From: Oscillospiraceae bacterium
Lineage (GTDB): Bacteria > Bacillota > Clostridia > Oscillospirales > Oscillospiraceae
DNA: 64,000 nucleotides
Direction: 5' to 3'
NCBI GenBank assembly: GCA_902779945.1
Contig: CACZDN010000008.1
Location: 169,594 to 233,593 of the forward strand
Each line of letters begins with the position of its first letter. Positions within the stretch are counted from its first letter, which is position 1. Shown here one piece after another: positions 1 to 8,308 of this stretch. Made by a program: the position numbers and the translations under genes. Below the pieces are notes generated by a model. The model made no database searches. It was not told the origin of the DNA and worked only from the letters and a program-made list of their open reading frames with translations.

Positions 1-1
1 G

Positions 2-355
2 AGTATGCTCGACGAGATCGAGCAGACCGGCGAAAACCTCCACCGCATCCCGGTCGTGGCGCATGTGGACCGCTATATGCGTATGCTCCGCGATCCCTCG
101 CTGTTCGACCGGCTCAGGCACCGCCGTGTTCTGATCCAGGTGAACGCCAATTACTTCATCCACGGCGACAGCGCGCAGGAGGCTCTGCGCTATCTGCGCG
201 AGCGGCGCATCCACTTCGTCGGCTCCGACTGCCATAATATGGAGGATCGGGAGCCGAATATGGGTCAGGCGGCCGAGGTGATCCGGCTCGACAGCGCGAC
301 AGATTATTTTGACGAGCTCAACAACCGGATCTATGCGCTTCTCAGGAGAAAATGA
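2..355 (+). CDS. CpsB/CapC-type PHP tyrosine phosphatase, C-terminal part
   Basis: The frame is open to the left edge, so this is the C-terminal part of a larger gene. The segments VAHVDRY, QVNANYF and GSDCHN match the metal-binding end of the PHP-fold tyrosine phosphatases of the CpsB/CapC/YwqE family, which dephosphorylate the BY-kinase controlling capsule or exopolysaccharide assembly. The His and Asp residues in VAHVDRY and GSDCHN are the expected metal ligands. The stop lies 4 bp before the start of an LCP-family gene, which supports a cell-surface polysaccharide operon extending upstream of the window. The start codon is not visible. Confidence 0.82.
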   Translation, partial: SMLDEIEQTGENLHRIPVVAHVDRYMRMLRDPSLFDRLRHRRVLIQVNANYFIHGDSAQEALRYLRERRIHFVGSDCHNMEDREPNMGQAAEVIRLDSATDYFDELNNRIYALLRRK

Positions 356-359
356 GCCC

Positions 360-1385
360 ATGAGCAGGAAGAAAAAACGGACACGCCTGATCCTCTGGGC
401 GGTTCTGAGTATTGCGCTCCTGTTCGTCGTCGCCGTGATCCTCCTCGGTATGCGCCGGGCGATCAGCTACGAGGCCCCGCAGATCGAGCAGGCGGGCCAG
501 GCGGTCCACGCCGTGCCCACGCCGACGCCGAAGCCGAAGCAGTCCTCTGCCGGCGCGGCGCAGAGCCTGACGCAGACCCTCAACATCCTCCTCATCGGCG
601 TCGACGCCGTCAACGGCGTCAGCGAAGAGACGCGCGGCAACGCGGACGGCGTCATCCTGGCGACCGTCAACCCCCACACCAGGGAGCTGATCTTCACCTC
701 CTTCATGCGCGATACCCGCGTCAGAGTCCAGGACCGCGGCTATGACAAGATCACCAACGTCTTCCACATCGGCGGGCCGGAGCTTCTGAAAGAGGTGCTG
801 GAGCAGAATTTCGACGTCGCGATCGACTACTATGCGATGTTCACATATCTTGACGTAGTGGACATCGTTGACGCCGTCGGCGGCGTGGAGATCGACCTGA
901 GCATGGAGGAGATCTATTTCATGGAGCCGAAGATCCGCGGCGTCTCCTCCGAGACCCACACGGATTATGAGGACAACGCCCTGAATGTCGATCAGGCCGG
1001 CCCGGTCACGCTCAACGGCGTGCAGGCCGCGGCCTATGCCCGCATCCGTCCCGCAGAGGGCGGCTACGACGCCGGCAGGACCGAGCGTGTGCGCGACGTG
1101 ATCGCCGAGGTGCTTGTCAAAGCCTTCCGGCTTTCGTCCTCCGATATGCTGCAGTTTGCGAGCGTCTTCTACGAGAAGATGGCGACCAATATCCCGGACG
1201 AGACCTTCCTGACACTGGCCATGAACGCCTCTGAGCTGCGGCAGTACAGCCGGATTTCCGACCGCATCCCGATCGACGATTCCTACGAGAGCGGAAACAC
1301 CGGCTCCGGCTACTATGTGATCCCGGATTTTTCGGTCAACAACAGACATCTGCAGGATTCCATCTACAAGGGGATCCACGAATAA
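360..1385 (+). CDS. LytR-CpsA-Psr (LCP) family wall-polymer ligase
   Basis: A 341-residue protein with a short basic N-terminus and one membrane anchor at about residues 9-30. A Pro/Thr/Lys linker follows, then an extracellular LCP domain from about residue 75 (LNILLIGVDA, FTSFMRDTRV, AAAYARIRP, then DAGRTERVRDV). LCP enzymes move lipid-linked glycopolymers onto peptidoglycan; the Asp and Arg residues of these motifs bind the pyrophosphate lipid. The ATG at 360 is preferred over upstream codons because AGGAGA lies about 10 bp before it. It follows the PHP phosphatase gene by 4 bp, so both probably act in capsule or wall-polymer attachment. Confidence 0.9.
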   Translation: MSRKKKRTRLILWAVLSIALLFVVAVILLGMRRAISYEAPQIEQAGQAVHAVPTPTPKPKQSSAGAAQSLTQTLNILLIGVDAVNGVSEETRGNADGVILATVNPHTRELIFTSFMRDTRVRVQDRGYDKITNVFHIGGPELLKEVLEQNFDVAIDYYAMFTYLDVVDIVDAVGGVEIDLSMEEIYFMEPKIRGVSSETHTDYEDNALNVDQAGPVTLNGVQAAAYARIRPAEGGYDAGRTERVRDVIAEVLVKAFRLSSSDMLQFASVFYEKMATNIPDETFLTLAMNASELRQYSRISDRIPIDDSYESGNTGSGYYVIPDFSVNNRHLQDSIYKGIHE

Positions 1386-1417
1386 CGCGAAAACACCCCG
1401 TTGAAGTGAAAGCAAAA

Positions 1418-1474
1418 TGACGAAGGAGCTTTCTCCAGAGGTCGCATAAACCTCAAAGGAAAGCTCCTTCGTCA
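1418..1474. repeat. Nested palindromic element
   Basis: Perfect 16-bp inverted arms at 1418-1433 and 1459-1474 enclose a second inverted pair (GAGGT/ACCTC). It sits 33 bp after the LCP gene and could terminate it, but part of the arm (TGACGAAGGAGCT) recurs inside the element at 36433-36557. It is therefore more likely one of the dispersed palindromic elements of this genome. Confidence 0.6.
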
Positions 1475-1511
1475 CTTCGTTTCTCGGGACGACAAAACAG
1501 AAAATGTTTTG

Positions 1512-1611
1512 GGCAACACCGCACAATTCGCCTGCGGCATCTCCTGGAAAATTTGCGCCCTGATTTCGAGCCTTTTTCTTGAGGTACACAAAGTACATCT
1601 GCGAAAAAGTG
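1512..1611 (+). repeat. 100-bp interspersed repeat, copy 1
   Basis: This 100-bp block recurs in the same orientation at 21173-21272 with about five mismatches. It begins GGCAACACCGCAC and ends in a hairpin-forming part (TTTTTC ... GAAAAAG around GTACACAAAGTAC). It lies in the gap between the LCP gene and a convergent GG-leader gene. It has no coding capacity I can support. It resembles a miniature non-autonomous element. Confidence 0.75.
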
Positions 1612-1619
1612 AAGGCGGG

Positions 1620-2069
1620 TCACACGTACGCCGTGCCGCTGGCGAAAACGTTGCCGATGGGGACGCCGCTGTAGCTGCCGTTGAAGTGCCAGACCGCGGC
1701 GAGATTCACGGTGCCGTAGACATTGGGGATCACGAAGGTCGCCAGGGGAGTGGTCGTCATGCCGCCGCCCATGTAGTTGACGGCGTTGTTGGTCGCCGAA
1801 TAGATCATGCCGTTCACGCTCAGTTCAACGCCGTTCAAGAGAGAGCCCGCCACCAGATTGCCGGAGCTCGCGCTCACCACGACCATCAGCTCGTGGTTGC
1901 CGTAGAGATCGGCGCCGGCGTACCAGTTGACAATGATGTTCAGAGAGGTGCCGGTGTTGGACATGAAGCTTCCCGAGCCGATCGCGCCGCCCTCGCCGAA
2001 GCCGCCCGCCACGCCCTCCAGCGAGTCGTCGCTCAGTGCGGACATGCTCTTTTTGTTTTTGTCGATCAT
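1620..2069 (-). CDS. Double-glycine leader protein with Gly/Ser/Asn-rich cargo
   Basis: A 149-residue protein starting at the ATG at 2069 (AAGGAG 9 bp upstream). Residues 12-23 read LSDDSLEGVAGG, a leader of the double-glycine type cleaved by C39 peptidase-containing ABC exporters. The cargo after GG (about 126 residues) has no cysteine and is rich in Gly, Ser, Asn, Val and Thr with alternating hydrophobic residues, which suggests an extracellular beta fold; I do not recognise the family. The leader is shared with the proteins at 43690, 47569 and 49319. Its promoter carries the same repeat operator as two of them (2120-2150), although it lies over 40 kb away. Confidence 0.75.
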   Translation of the reverse strand: MIDKNKKSMSALSDDSLEGVAGGFGEGGAIGSGSFMSNTGTSLNIIVNWYAGADLYGNHELMVVVSASSGNLVAGSLLNGVELSVNGMIYSATNNAVNYMGGGMTTTPLATFVIPNVYGTVNLAAVWHFNGSYSGVPIGNVFASGTAYV

Positions 2070-2119
2070 TTGTTCTGTCTCCTTCCCGCTGAATCGGTCC
2101 TGTGCCATACGCCGACAGG

Positions 2120-2150
2120 ATAGCACCGCGACTGTCACAGAACCGTCACA
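2120..2150 (-). promoter_or_regulatory. SARP-type direct-repeat promoter of the GG-leader gene at 1620
   Basis: Reading the minus strand, TGTGAC (2150-2145) and TGTGAC (2139-2134) are 11 bp apart, and TGCTAT (2125-2120) starts after exactly 8 bp. The same TGTGAC-N5-TGTGAC-N8-TGCTAT pattern stands before the genes at 43690 and 49319. There is no separate -35 hexamer, as expected for an activator that replaces -35 contacts. Confidence 0.75.
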
Positions 2151-2224
2151 CAAAATGCACACAGCCGGACCGTATTATACAGGAAGACCCGTCCTCCTGC
2201 AAGGGGATGCGGCGGATGTAACTC

Positions 2225-3202
2225 TCACGCAAAAGCAAGCTCCGTCATGCCGAAATACTTCTCCGCAAAGTCGACCCGCTCCACGCGAAATTCCCGGCCG
2301 CGCAGGTATTCGAGCTTTCCGGCGTCCGTCGGGAAATCGAAGCGCAGGCGGTAGGAATACAGCGCCTGTCCCTTCTCCTCAAAGCCCCTGTTGAAGCGCT
2401 CACTGCCGTACTTCCCGTCGCCCAGCAGCGGCCAGCCCGCGTGGGCCATCTGGACGCGGATCTGGTGCGTGCGCCCCGTGAGCAGGCGGCACTCCACCAG
2501 CGAGAGCGGCCCCTCGCTTTTCAGCACGCGATACTCCGTCACGGCAGTCCGGGCCCCGGGCTCCGGCCTGTCTCTGACAAAGACCTGGTTCTTTTTCGCG
2601 TCCTTGAAGAGATAGTTCTCAAGCCTGCCGGACGCGGGCCTCGGCCTGCCCTGCACGGCGCAGAGATAGTATTTCTCGATCTCCCGGCCGCGGATCTTGT
2701 CGTTGAGGATGCGCAGGGCCTCGGCGTTCTTCGCCGCGATGACGATGCCGCCCGTGTTCCGGTCGATGCGGTTGCACAGGGCCGGGGCGAAGGCGTGCTC
2801 CTCCTTCGGCCGCCACTCGCCCTTCTGCGCCATGTAGGCCTGGACGTTCGCGATCAGCGTGTTGTAGTCCCAGACGCCCGCGCTGTGGCACAGGACGCCC
2901 GGCTTCTTGTCGAGCAGCAGGATATTCTCATCCTCGTACACGATGCTCAGCCGCGGCGTGCCGACCTTGAGCCAGGCGTTGTCCTCCCGGGGCTTCTCGA
3001 AGAATTCGTCGTTGATGTAGAGCTGGACAAGATCGCCCTTCTGGAGCCTTGCGTCACGCTTTGCGCCCTTGCCGTTGAGCTTGATGCGCTTGAGACGGAT
3101 GTATTTTTGCAGCAGGGACTCCGGCAGCAGGGGGACGCTTTTGCCCACAAAACGGTCGAGACGCTGCCCCGCGTCGTTGTCTCTTATGGAAAACTCCTTC
3201 AT
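2225..3202 (-). CDS. RluA-family RNA pseudouridine synthase
   Basis: A 325-residue protein with an N-terminal S4 RNA-binding domain (about residues 8-65, QRLDRFVGKSVPLLPESLLQ) and a pseudouridine synthase domain. The catalytic Asp is in NRIDRNTGG, followed by the family segments LTGRTHQIRVQMAH and PLLGDGKYG. It isomerises specific uridines in rRNA or tRNA; the exact target cannot be assigned. The internal ATG at 3202 is preferred because the S4 domain begins directly after it, and an AAAGGGG lies upstream. It is divergent from the DUF177-rpmF operon. Confidence 0.88.
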   Translation of the reverse strand: MKEFSIRDNDAGQRLDRFVGKSVPLLPESLLQKYIRLKRIKLNGKGAKRDARLQKGDLVQLYINDEFFEKPREDNAWLKVGTPRLSIVYEDENILLLDKKPGVLCHSAGVWDYNTLIANVQAYMAQKGEWRPKEEHAFAPALCNRIDRNTGGIVIAAKNAEALRILNDKIRGREIEKYYLCAVQGRPRPASGRLENYLFKDAKKNQVFVRDRPEPGARTAVTEYRVLKSEGPLSLVECRLLTGRTHQIRVQMAHAGWPLLGDGKYGSERFNRGFEEKGQALYSYRLRFDFPTDAGKLEYLRGREFRVERVDFAEKYFGMTELAFA

Positions 3203-3263
3203 TTGAACAAAAAATCCCCTTTGCGATCTCATTTTTTTTGCATTATACTATAAGAAAATAGTG

Positions 3264-3292
3264 TTGACAAGACCCATCGATTCATCTATAAT
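3264..3292 (+). promoter_or_regulatory. Consensus sigma-A promoter for DUF177-rpmF
   Basis: TTGACA at 3264-3269, a 17-bp spacer and TATAAT at 3287-3292 match both consensus hexamers exactly. The site overlaps a spurious GTG-initiated extension of the next reading frame, which supports the internal ATG at 3321 as the true start. Confidence 0.9.
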
Positions 3293-3320
3293 ACTAAAGC
3301 GATTGTGCGAGGTGCTGGAT

Positions 3321-3812
3321 ATGCGTCTGAATCTGAGTGCGATAATCGAAGTCCCCGGCGGCTCCGTTCCCTTCTCGTGTGAGCTGGAGACGGACAGGCT
3401 GGATTTCCCTTCGGTCAGGGCCTATCCCCGCAGACCTTATGCGGAAGGCCGCGTTTACAATGAGGCCGGCATCCTCCATCTGGACGGGACGCTGACGGCG
3501 GAGATGATCTGCGTCTGCGACCGCTGCGGGGAGGAGTTTGAAAGTCTCAAGGAGATGCGGCTGGACGCCACGATCGTGGAGGAGAACCCGGAGGATGATC
3601 CCTCGCTCTTCACGCTGCAGGGCAACGAGATCGACCTGGACGAGATCCTCTCCACCTGCCTGATCCTGGACATGGAAACCAAGTTCCTCTGCCGTGAGGA
3701 CTGCAGGGGCCTGTGTCCCACATGCGGCAAAAACCTGAACCTCGGCCCCTGCGGGTGCCGGAAAAAGCTTGATCCAAGATTTGCTGTGCTTGAGCAGCTT
3801 TTGGATAAATAG
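3321..3812 (+). CDS. DUF177 (YceD) family zinc-ribbon protein
   Basis: A 163-residue DUF177/YceD protein. The family is almost always encoded directly upstream of rpmF and has been linked to 23S rRNA metabolism. Cysteines occur as CVCDRCG in the middle and as CREDCRGLCPTCG plus GPCGC near the C-terminus, consistent with metal binding. The start at 3321 has GAGGTG 7 bp before it; the longer frame would begin inside the promoter. It is followed after 50 bp by rpmF. Confidence 0.87.
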   Translation: MRLNLSAIIEVPGGSVPFSCELETDRLDFPSVRAYPRRPYAEGRVYNEAGILHLDGTLTAEMICVCDRCGEEFESLKEMRLDATIVEENPEDDPSLFTLQGNEIDLDEILSTCLILDMETKFLCREDCRGLCPTCGKNLNLGPCGCRKKLDPRFAVLEQLLDK

Positions 3813-3862
3813 TATTATAATTATGAAGCTGCTCAGAACAGCTGTCAACAGGAGGTGTCAAT

Positions 3863-4051
3863 ATGGCAGTCCCAAAAGGAAAAGTATCGAGACAGAGACG
3901 TGACAAGAGGCGCTCTTCCGTGTGGAAGCTCACCGCTCCCAATGTCGTCAAGTGCCCCAACTGCGGTGCTTTCTGCATGCCCCACCGTGTCTGCAAGGCC
4001 TGCGGTCAGTACAAGGGCCGGACAGTCATCGCCGTTGAAGAGAGCAAGTAA
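3863..4051 (+). CDS. rpmF: 50S ribosomal protein L32
   Basis: A 62-residue L32 beginning MAVPKGKVSRQRRDKRRS, with the zinc-binding CPNCG and CKACG pairs that mark the four-cysteine (zinc) form. AGGAGGTG sits 7-8 bp before the ATG. It is co-transcribed with DUF177, and a hairpin terminator follows at 4061-4094. Confidence 0.97.
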   Translation: MAVPKGKVSRQRRDKRRSSVWKLTAPNVVKCPNCGAFCMPHRVCKACGQYKGRTVIAVEESK

Positions 4052-4060
4052 TGCTGCTTG

Positions 4061-4094
4061 AGGAGGAAAGGTGTGAAAAGCCTCTCCTCCTTTT
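4061..4094 (+). terminator. Intrinsic terminator after rpmF
   Basis: Imperfect arms AGGAGGAAAGG (4061-4071) and CCTCTCCTCCT (4081-4091), followed by TTTT. The position just after the rpmF stop fits the end of the DUF177-rpmF transcript. A second hairpin (TTTTGCCGC/GCGGCAAAA, 4165-4191) lies further on, before the DUF512 gene. Confidence 0.7.
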
Positions 4095-4284
4095 GCTTTA
4101 GCTTCGCTTGCGGGGGATGCTCCGCCTGGTCGGCGCGAGAGTTCGCCTTGCTCACTTAAGGTGGTTTTGCCGCGGCAGAGCTGCGGCAAAAACGATTTGA
4201 AATGAAAAGATCGCAGGCCGCGCGTTGACGGAGCAGCTCCTTCGACAGACGTGCTGCCCGGTCCTCTACAGGGAGGGACGCGCC

Positions 4285-5655
4285 TTGGAAGACAATTATA
4301 TCAAGTCCGTCGATCCGACGAGTCCTCTCTGCGGAAAAGTCGCGCCGGGGGACACCATCGTCTCCATCAACGGGAACGAAATCCTCGATGTGCTCGATTA
4401 CAAATATTACGCCTACGACAAGGCCCTCACGGTCTGTCTGCAGAGGCCGGACGGCGGGCGCTATACCCTGGACGTGAAGAAGGCGGAGGGCGGCGACCTG
4501 GGTCTCGACTTCGGGAGCTACCTCATGGACGCGCCGCGCGCCTGCTCCAACGCCTGCGTCTTCTGCTTCATCGACCAGCTCCCGCGCGGGATGCGCAGGA
4601 CCATGTATTTCAAGGACGACGACGCGCGCCTGAGCTTCCTGCTTGGAAACTATATCACGCTCACGAATCTCTCGGAGCGCGAGGTGGAGCGCATCATCGC
4701 CCTGCATGTCAGTCCCATCAACGTCTCGGTCCACACCATGAATCCGGAGCTGCGCCGCAGAATGCTGCGAAACCCCAGGGCGGGGGAGAGCATCGGGATC
4801 ATGCGGCGCTTTGCCGAGGCGCACATCGTCATGAACTGCCAGATCGTGTGCTGTCCCGGCCTCAACGACGGGGAGGAGCTTCTGCGCTCCATGCGGGAGC
4901 TCGAAGCCCTCTGGCCCGCGGTACACAGCGTCTCCGTCGTCCCCGTCGGCCTCACGCGCTTCCGGCAGCACCTGTATCCCCTCACGCCCTTTACGAAGGA
5001 GCACGCGGGGGAGACCCTGGATCTTGTGGAGGGCTTCGCGGAGAGCTGCCGCAAAAGGCACGGCAGCCGCGTCTTCTTCTGCGGGGACGAGCTCTATATC
5101 CTCGCGGGGCGGGAGCTGCCGCCCGACGAATACTACGAGGAGTACACCCAGCTTGAAAACGGCGTGGGCACGCTCCGCCTTCTGGAGACGGAGTTCAAAA
5201 GCGCCGTGAAGCTGGCGGACGAGCCGGACGGGATCGACTTCTCCGTGGCCACCGGCGTCTCCGCCGCGCCTTATATCGAAAAGCTCCTGCTCCACGCCCG
5301 CGAGGCGTTCCCAAAGCTCAGGGGCCATGTCTACGCCGTCGAGAACGACTTCTTCGGCCGCAGCATCAACGTCACCGGCCTTGTGACCGGCGGCGATCTC
5401 ATCCGCCAGCTTCAGGGCAAAGAGCTCGGCGCACGGCTTCTCGTCTCCCGGAACATGCTGCGCCGCCGGGAGCTGGACTTTCTGGACGACGTGAAGCTCG
5501 AGGAGGCGAGCGCCGCCCTCGGCGTCCCCATCTACCCGGTGGAGTCGGATGGCTTCGCCCTCTGCGACGCGATGTTCGGCAATCTCCCGACGATCCCGGA
5601 CCCCGTGCGGGAGGAGAGGGACGAAAAGTTTTATAAGTATAATACCAATCCGTAG
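4285..5655 (+). CDS. DUF512 family radical SAM protein with PDZ-like N-terminus
   Basis: A 456-residue protein: a PDZ-like region at about residues 1-60 (IKSVDPTSPLCGKVAPGDTIVSINGNEILD), a radical SAM cluster CSNACVFCF (CxxxCxxC) at about residue 86, and a C-terminal DUF512 domain. It belongs to the PDZ/radical SAM/DUF512 family (TIGR03279-like), whose substrate is unknown. TTG at 4285 is chosen as start because GGGAGGG is 7 bp upstream and homologues begin at this point; a longer TTG frame from 4225 lacks a good site. It stands directly before der, a gene order common in Clostridia. Confidence 0.82.
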   Translation: MEDNYIKSVDPTSPLCGKVAPGDTIVSINGNEILDVLDYKYYAYDKALTVCLQRPDGGRYTLDVKKAEGGDLGLDFGSYLMDAPRACSNACVFCFIDQLPRGMRRTMYFKDDDARLSFLLGNYITLTNLSEREVERIIALHVSPINVSVHTMNPELRRRMLRNPRAGESIGIMRRFAEAHIVMNCQIVCCPGLNDGEELLRSMRELEALWPAVHSVSVVPVGLTRFRQHLYPLTPFTKEHAGETLDLVEGFAESCRKRHGSRVFFCGDELYILAGRELPPDEYYEEYTQLENGVGTLRLLETEFKSAVKLADEPDGIDFSVATGVSAAPYIEKLLLHAREAFPKLRGHVYAVENDFFGRSINVTGLVTGGDLIRQLQGKELGARLLVSRNMLRRRELDFLDDVKLEEASAALGVPIYPVESDGFALCDAMFGNLPTIPDPVREERDEKFYKYNTNP

Positions 5656-5733
5656 GGGCGGATAATATCCGCCCGAAAACACAGCCGGATATTCAGGCTT
5701 TGCTGTGCGGGCGGCTGACAGCCGCCTCTGCGG
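5656..5733. repeat. Short palindromic repeats before der
   Basis: GGGCGGATAATATCCGCCC is a palindrome just after the DUF512 stop. A second unit at 5707-5733 (GCGGGCGGCTGACAGC ... CTGCGG) recurs with two mismatches at 9266-9292. These look like dispersed REP-like units. Confidence 0.55.
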
Positions 5734-5764
5734 TGTACATTGATACATTGGAGGGAACGAGAAC

Positions 5765-7090
5765 ATGTCAAGACCTCTTGTCGCCATCGTGGGCCGCCCG
5801 AACGTGGGCAAGTCCATGCTCTTCAACCGCCTCGTGGGGCAGCGCCTCAGCATCGTGGAGGACACCCCCGGCGTCACCCGCGACAGATTATACGCCCCCT
5901 GCGAGTGGGCCGGCCGCAGCTTTGACATGGTGGACACCGGCGGCATCGAGCCTTCCACCGACAGCGAGATCCTGCTCTTCATGCGCGAGCAGGCGCAGAT
6001 CGCCATCGACACAGCCACCGTCATCATCCTGGTCACCGACATCCGCACCGGCGTGACCGCCGCGGACAAGGACGTGGCCAACATGCTCAAGCGCTCGCGC
6101 AAGCCTGTGGTGCTGGCCGTCAACAAGGCGGACTCCACCGGCGCGGAGGACCCCGCCCTCTACGAGTTTTACGAGCTCGGCCTCGGCGACCCCATCTCGG
6201 TCTCCGCGGTCCACGGCCACGGCACCGGCGACCTGCTGGACGCGTGCCTGCAATACTTCCCGGAGGCCGGGGAGGACGAGGCGGAGGACGACTGCATCAA
6301 GGTCGCCGTCATCGGCAAGCCCAATGTGGGCAAGTCATCCCTCATCAACCGCATCCTGGGCGAGAAGCGCCTCATCGTCAGCGACATGGCGGGCACCACG
6401 CGCGACGCGGTGGACACGCTCTTTGAAAACGACAAGGGCCGCTACATGTTCATCGACACCGCCGGCATCCGCCGCAAGTCGAAGGTGGAGGAGCGCGTGG
6501 AGAAGTTCTCCGTCATGCGCGCCCAGCTCGCCATCGAGCGGGCCGACGTCTGCCTCATCCTTCTGGACGCGCGCGACGGCGTGACCGATCAGGACACCAA
6601 GATCGCGGGGCTCGCGCACGAGGCGGGCAAGGCCAGCATCGTCGTCGTCAACAAGTGGGACCTCGTCGAGAAGGAAACCGGAACCATGGAGAAGATGCGC
6701 AAGGACATCATGCGCGACCTGAGCTTTATGAGCTACGCGCCCGTCCTGTTCATCTCCGCCCTGACCGGCCAGCGCGCCGACCGCGTCTTCGAGCTCATCA
6801 ATTTCGCGAACGACCAGTCGAACATGCGCATCTCTACCGGTATGCTCAACAACGTCCTGGCGGACGCGCAGGCCCGCGTGCAGCCGCCCACGGACAAGGG
6901 CCGGCGGCTCAAGATCTATTACATGACCCAGACCGGCGTCAAGCCGCCCTGCTTTGTCATCTTCTGCAACAGCCGGGAGCTCTTCCACTTCTCCTATCAG
7001 CGCTATCTGGAAAACCAGATCCGCGCGGTCTTCGGCCTGGAGGGCACGCCCATCCGCATCGTGATCCGCCAGAAAGGAGACAAGGAATGA
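5765..7090 (+). CDS. der: Ribosome assembly GTPase Der (EngA)
   Basis: A 441-residue tandem GTPase with two P-loops, GRPNVGKS near the start and GKPNVGKS at about residue 180. Each has its DTGG/DTAG switch and an NKxD motif (NKAD, NKWD), and a KH-like domain follows. Der is essential for maturation of the 50S subunit. GGAGGG lies before the ATG. The last four bases ATGA overlap the start of the plsY-like gene, so translation is probably coupled. Confidence 0.97.
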   Translation: MSRPLVAIVGRPNVGKSMLFNRLVGQRLSIVEDTPGVTRDRLYAPCEWAGRSFDMVDTGGIEPSTDSEILLFMREQAQIAIDTATVIILVTDIRTGVTAADKDVANMLKRSRKPVVLAVNKADSTGAEDPALYEFYELGLGDPISVSAVHGHGTGDLLDACLQYFPEAGEDEAEDDCIKVAVIGKPNVGKSSLINRILGEKRLIVSDMAGTTRDAVDTLFENDKGRYMFIDTAGIRRKSKVEERVEKFSVMRAQLAIERADVCLILLDARDGVTDQDTKIAGLAHEAGKASIVVVNKWDLVEKETGTMEKMRKDIMRDLSFMSYAPVLFISALTGQRADRVFELINFANDQSNMRISTGMLNNVLADAQARVQPPTDKGRRLKIYYMTQTGVKPPCFVIFCNSRELFHFSYQRYLENQIRAVFGLEGTPIRIVIRQKGDKE

Positions 7091-7728
7091 GCGTCTACTG
7101 GCTCCTGCTGCTGCCTACGGCGATCATCGCGTATCTCTTCGGCAGCATGGACACGATGGTCCTCGCCTCGAACTTTGTCTTTCACCGGAACCTCCTCCGC
7201 CTGGGCGACCACAGCCGCTGGCTGTCGAATTTCTACCGGCTGTACGGGGTCCCCGGCTTCTTCAAGCTCCTTGCGGTGGAGCTTGTCAAGGATCTTGTCC
7301 CCGTTCTGCTCGGCTCGCTCCTGCTGGGGATACGCGGCCACGCGGACGCTGGGCGTGCCTTCGCGGGCTTCGTGCTCGTCCTCGGCAGGCTCTGGCCCGT
7401 GTTCTACGGTTTTCACGGCAGCCACGCCACGCTGGCCATGGTCGTCGCCGCCTTCTGCGTGGGGACCTCCGTCGGCGCGGCGGCGCTGATCGTGGCAGCG
7501 GCCGTGGCAGGCCTCACGCGCTACCTCTCCCTCGGGGCCATCGGCGGCGCCGTGGTGTACGCGATGGTCACGGTCCTCGCGGTGGAGGACAGCCTTTTGC
7601 TGCGTCTGGCGCTCATGACCGCGGGCCTCGTCCTGCTGCGGCACATCCCCGCCGTGATCCGCCTCTTCCAAAAGACGGAGCCGCGCCTGAGTCTCAAGGA
7701 GGACATCACCTACAAGCTCGATGAGTGA
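7087..7728 (+). CDS. Divergent PlsY-like glycerol-3-phosphate acyltransferase homologue
   Basis: A 213-residue multi-span membrane protein overlapping der by ATGA. Position, size and the ends [11 protein letters not shown] and [13 protein letters not shown] align it with PlsY, which acylates glycerol 3-phosphate from acyl phosphate. The canonical motifs are not conserved: SGSGNxGATN is replaced by a segment containing [14 protein letters not shown], and FKGGKGxAT by [10 protein letters not shown]. It may have changed substrate or lost activity. A standard PlsY elsewhere in the genome would fit either view. Confidence 0.62.
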   Translation: MSVYWLLLLPTAIIAYLFGSMDTMVLASNFVFHRNLLRLGDHSRWLSNFYRLYGVPGFFKLLAVELVKDLVPVLLGSLLLGIRGHADAGRAFAGFVLVLGRLWPVFYGFHGSHATLAMVVAAFCVGTSVGAAALIVAAAVAGLTRYLSLGAIGGAVVYAMVTVLAVEDSLLLRLALMTAGLVLLRHIPAVIRLFQKTEPRLSLKEDITYKLDE

Positions 7729-7736
7729 GGGTTGAA

Positions 7737-8291
7737 ATGGGTATCATAGAACTGCTGCTGGTCGCCGTGGGGCTGAGCATGGACGCCTTCGCGGTCTCCG
7801 TCTGCAAGGGCCTCAGCGTGAAGACGCTCAAACCCCGGCACGCGGTCCTGGCGGGGCTATATTTCGGCGGCTTCCAGGCGCTCATGCCGGTGATCGGCTA
7901 TGCGCTGGGCTACCGCTTCGAGAGCGTCATCAAGAGCGTGGACCACTGGATCGCCTTCGTGCTGCTCGTCATCATCGGCGTCAGCATGATCCGCGAGGCG
8001 AAGGAGACCGAGGAGCTGGGGGACGATTTCGGCCTCAAAGCCATGCTTCCCCTCGCCGTCGCCACCAGCATCGACGCGCTCGCCGTGGGCGTGACCTTCG
8101 CCTTCCTGCAGGTGCGCATCCTGCCGGCGGCTGCCCTCATCGGGGTGACCACGTTTCTGCTCTCGGCTCTCGGCGTCCGCATCGGCCACGTCTTCGGCCT
8201 GAGGTACAAGGCCAGGGCGGAGATCGCGGGCGGCGTCATCCTCATCCTCATCGGCCTGAAGATCCTGCTGGAGCATTTGGGGATCCTGTAA
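7737..8291 (+). CDS. mntP: Manganese efflux pump MntP
   Basis: A 184-residue six-helix protein. The paired acidic motifs [14 protein letters not shown] and [13 protein letters not shown], which line the Mn2+ path, are both present. The ATG at 7737 is preferred over the GTG at 7725, which overlaps the preceding stop; GTGAGGG lies upstream of the ATG. It is 8 bp after the plsY-like gene and probably in the der transcript. No yybP-ykoY riboswitch can lie in so short a gap. Confidence 0.9.
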   Translation: MGIIELLLVAVGLSMDAFAVSVCKGLSVKTLKPRHAVLAGLYFGGFQALMPVIGYALGYRFESVIKSVDHWIAFVLLVIIGVSMIREAKETEELGDDFGLKAMLPLAVATSIDALAVGVTFAFLQVRILPAAALIGVTTFLLSALGVRIGHVFGLRYKARAEIAGGVILILIGLKILLEHLGIL

Positions 8292-8308
8292 GGAGGCGTG
8301 CCTGTACG

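Noticed and set aside
342-1598. Long minus-strand frame opposite the LCP gene, and many similar long frames opposite other genes
   Set aside because: High-GC coding DNA keeps the opposite strand open. Their translations are rich in His, Arg, Asp and Val without any domain, whereas the plus-strand products have clear family motifs and ribosome sites.
3261-3320. GTG-initiated extension of the DUF177 gene
   Set aside because: Its first codons are the -35 and -10 of a perfect consensus promoter, so it cannot be translated from that transcript.
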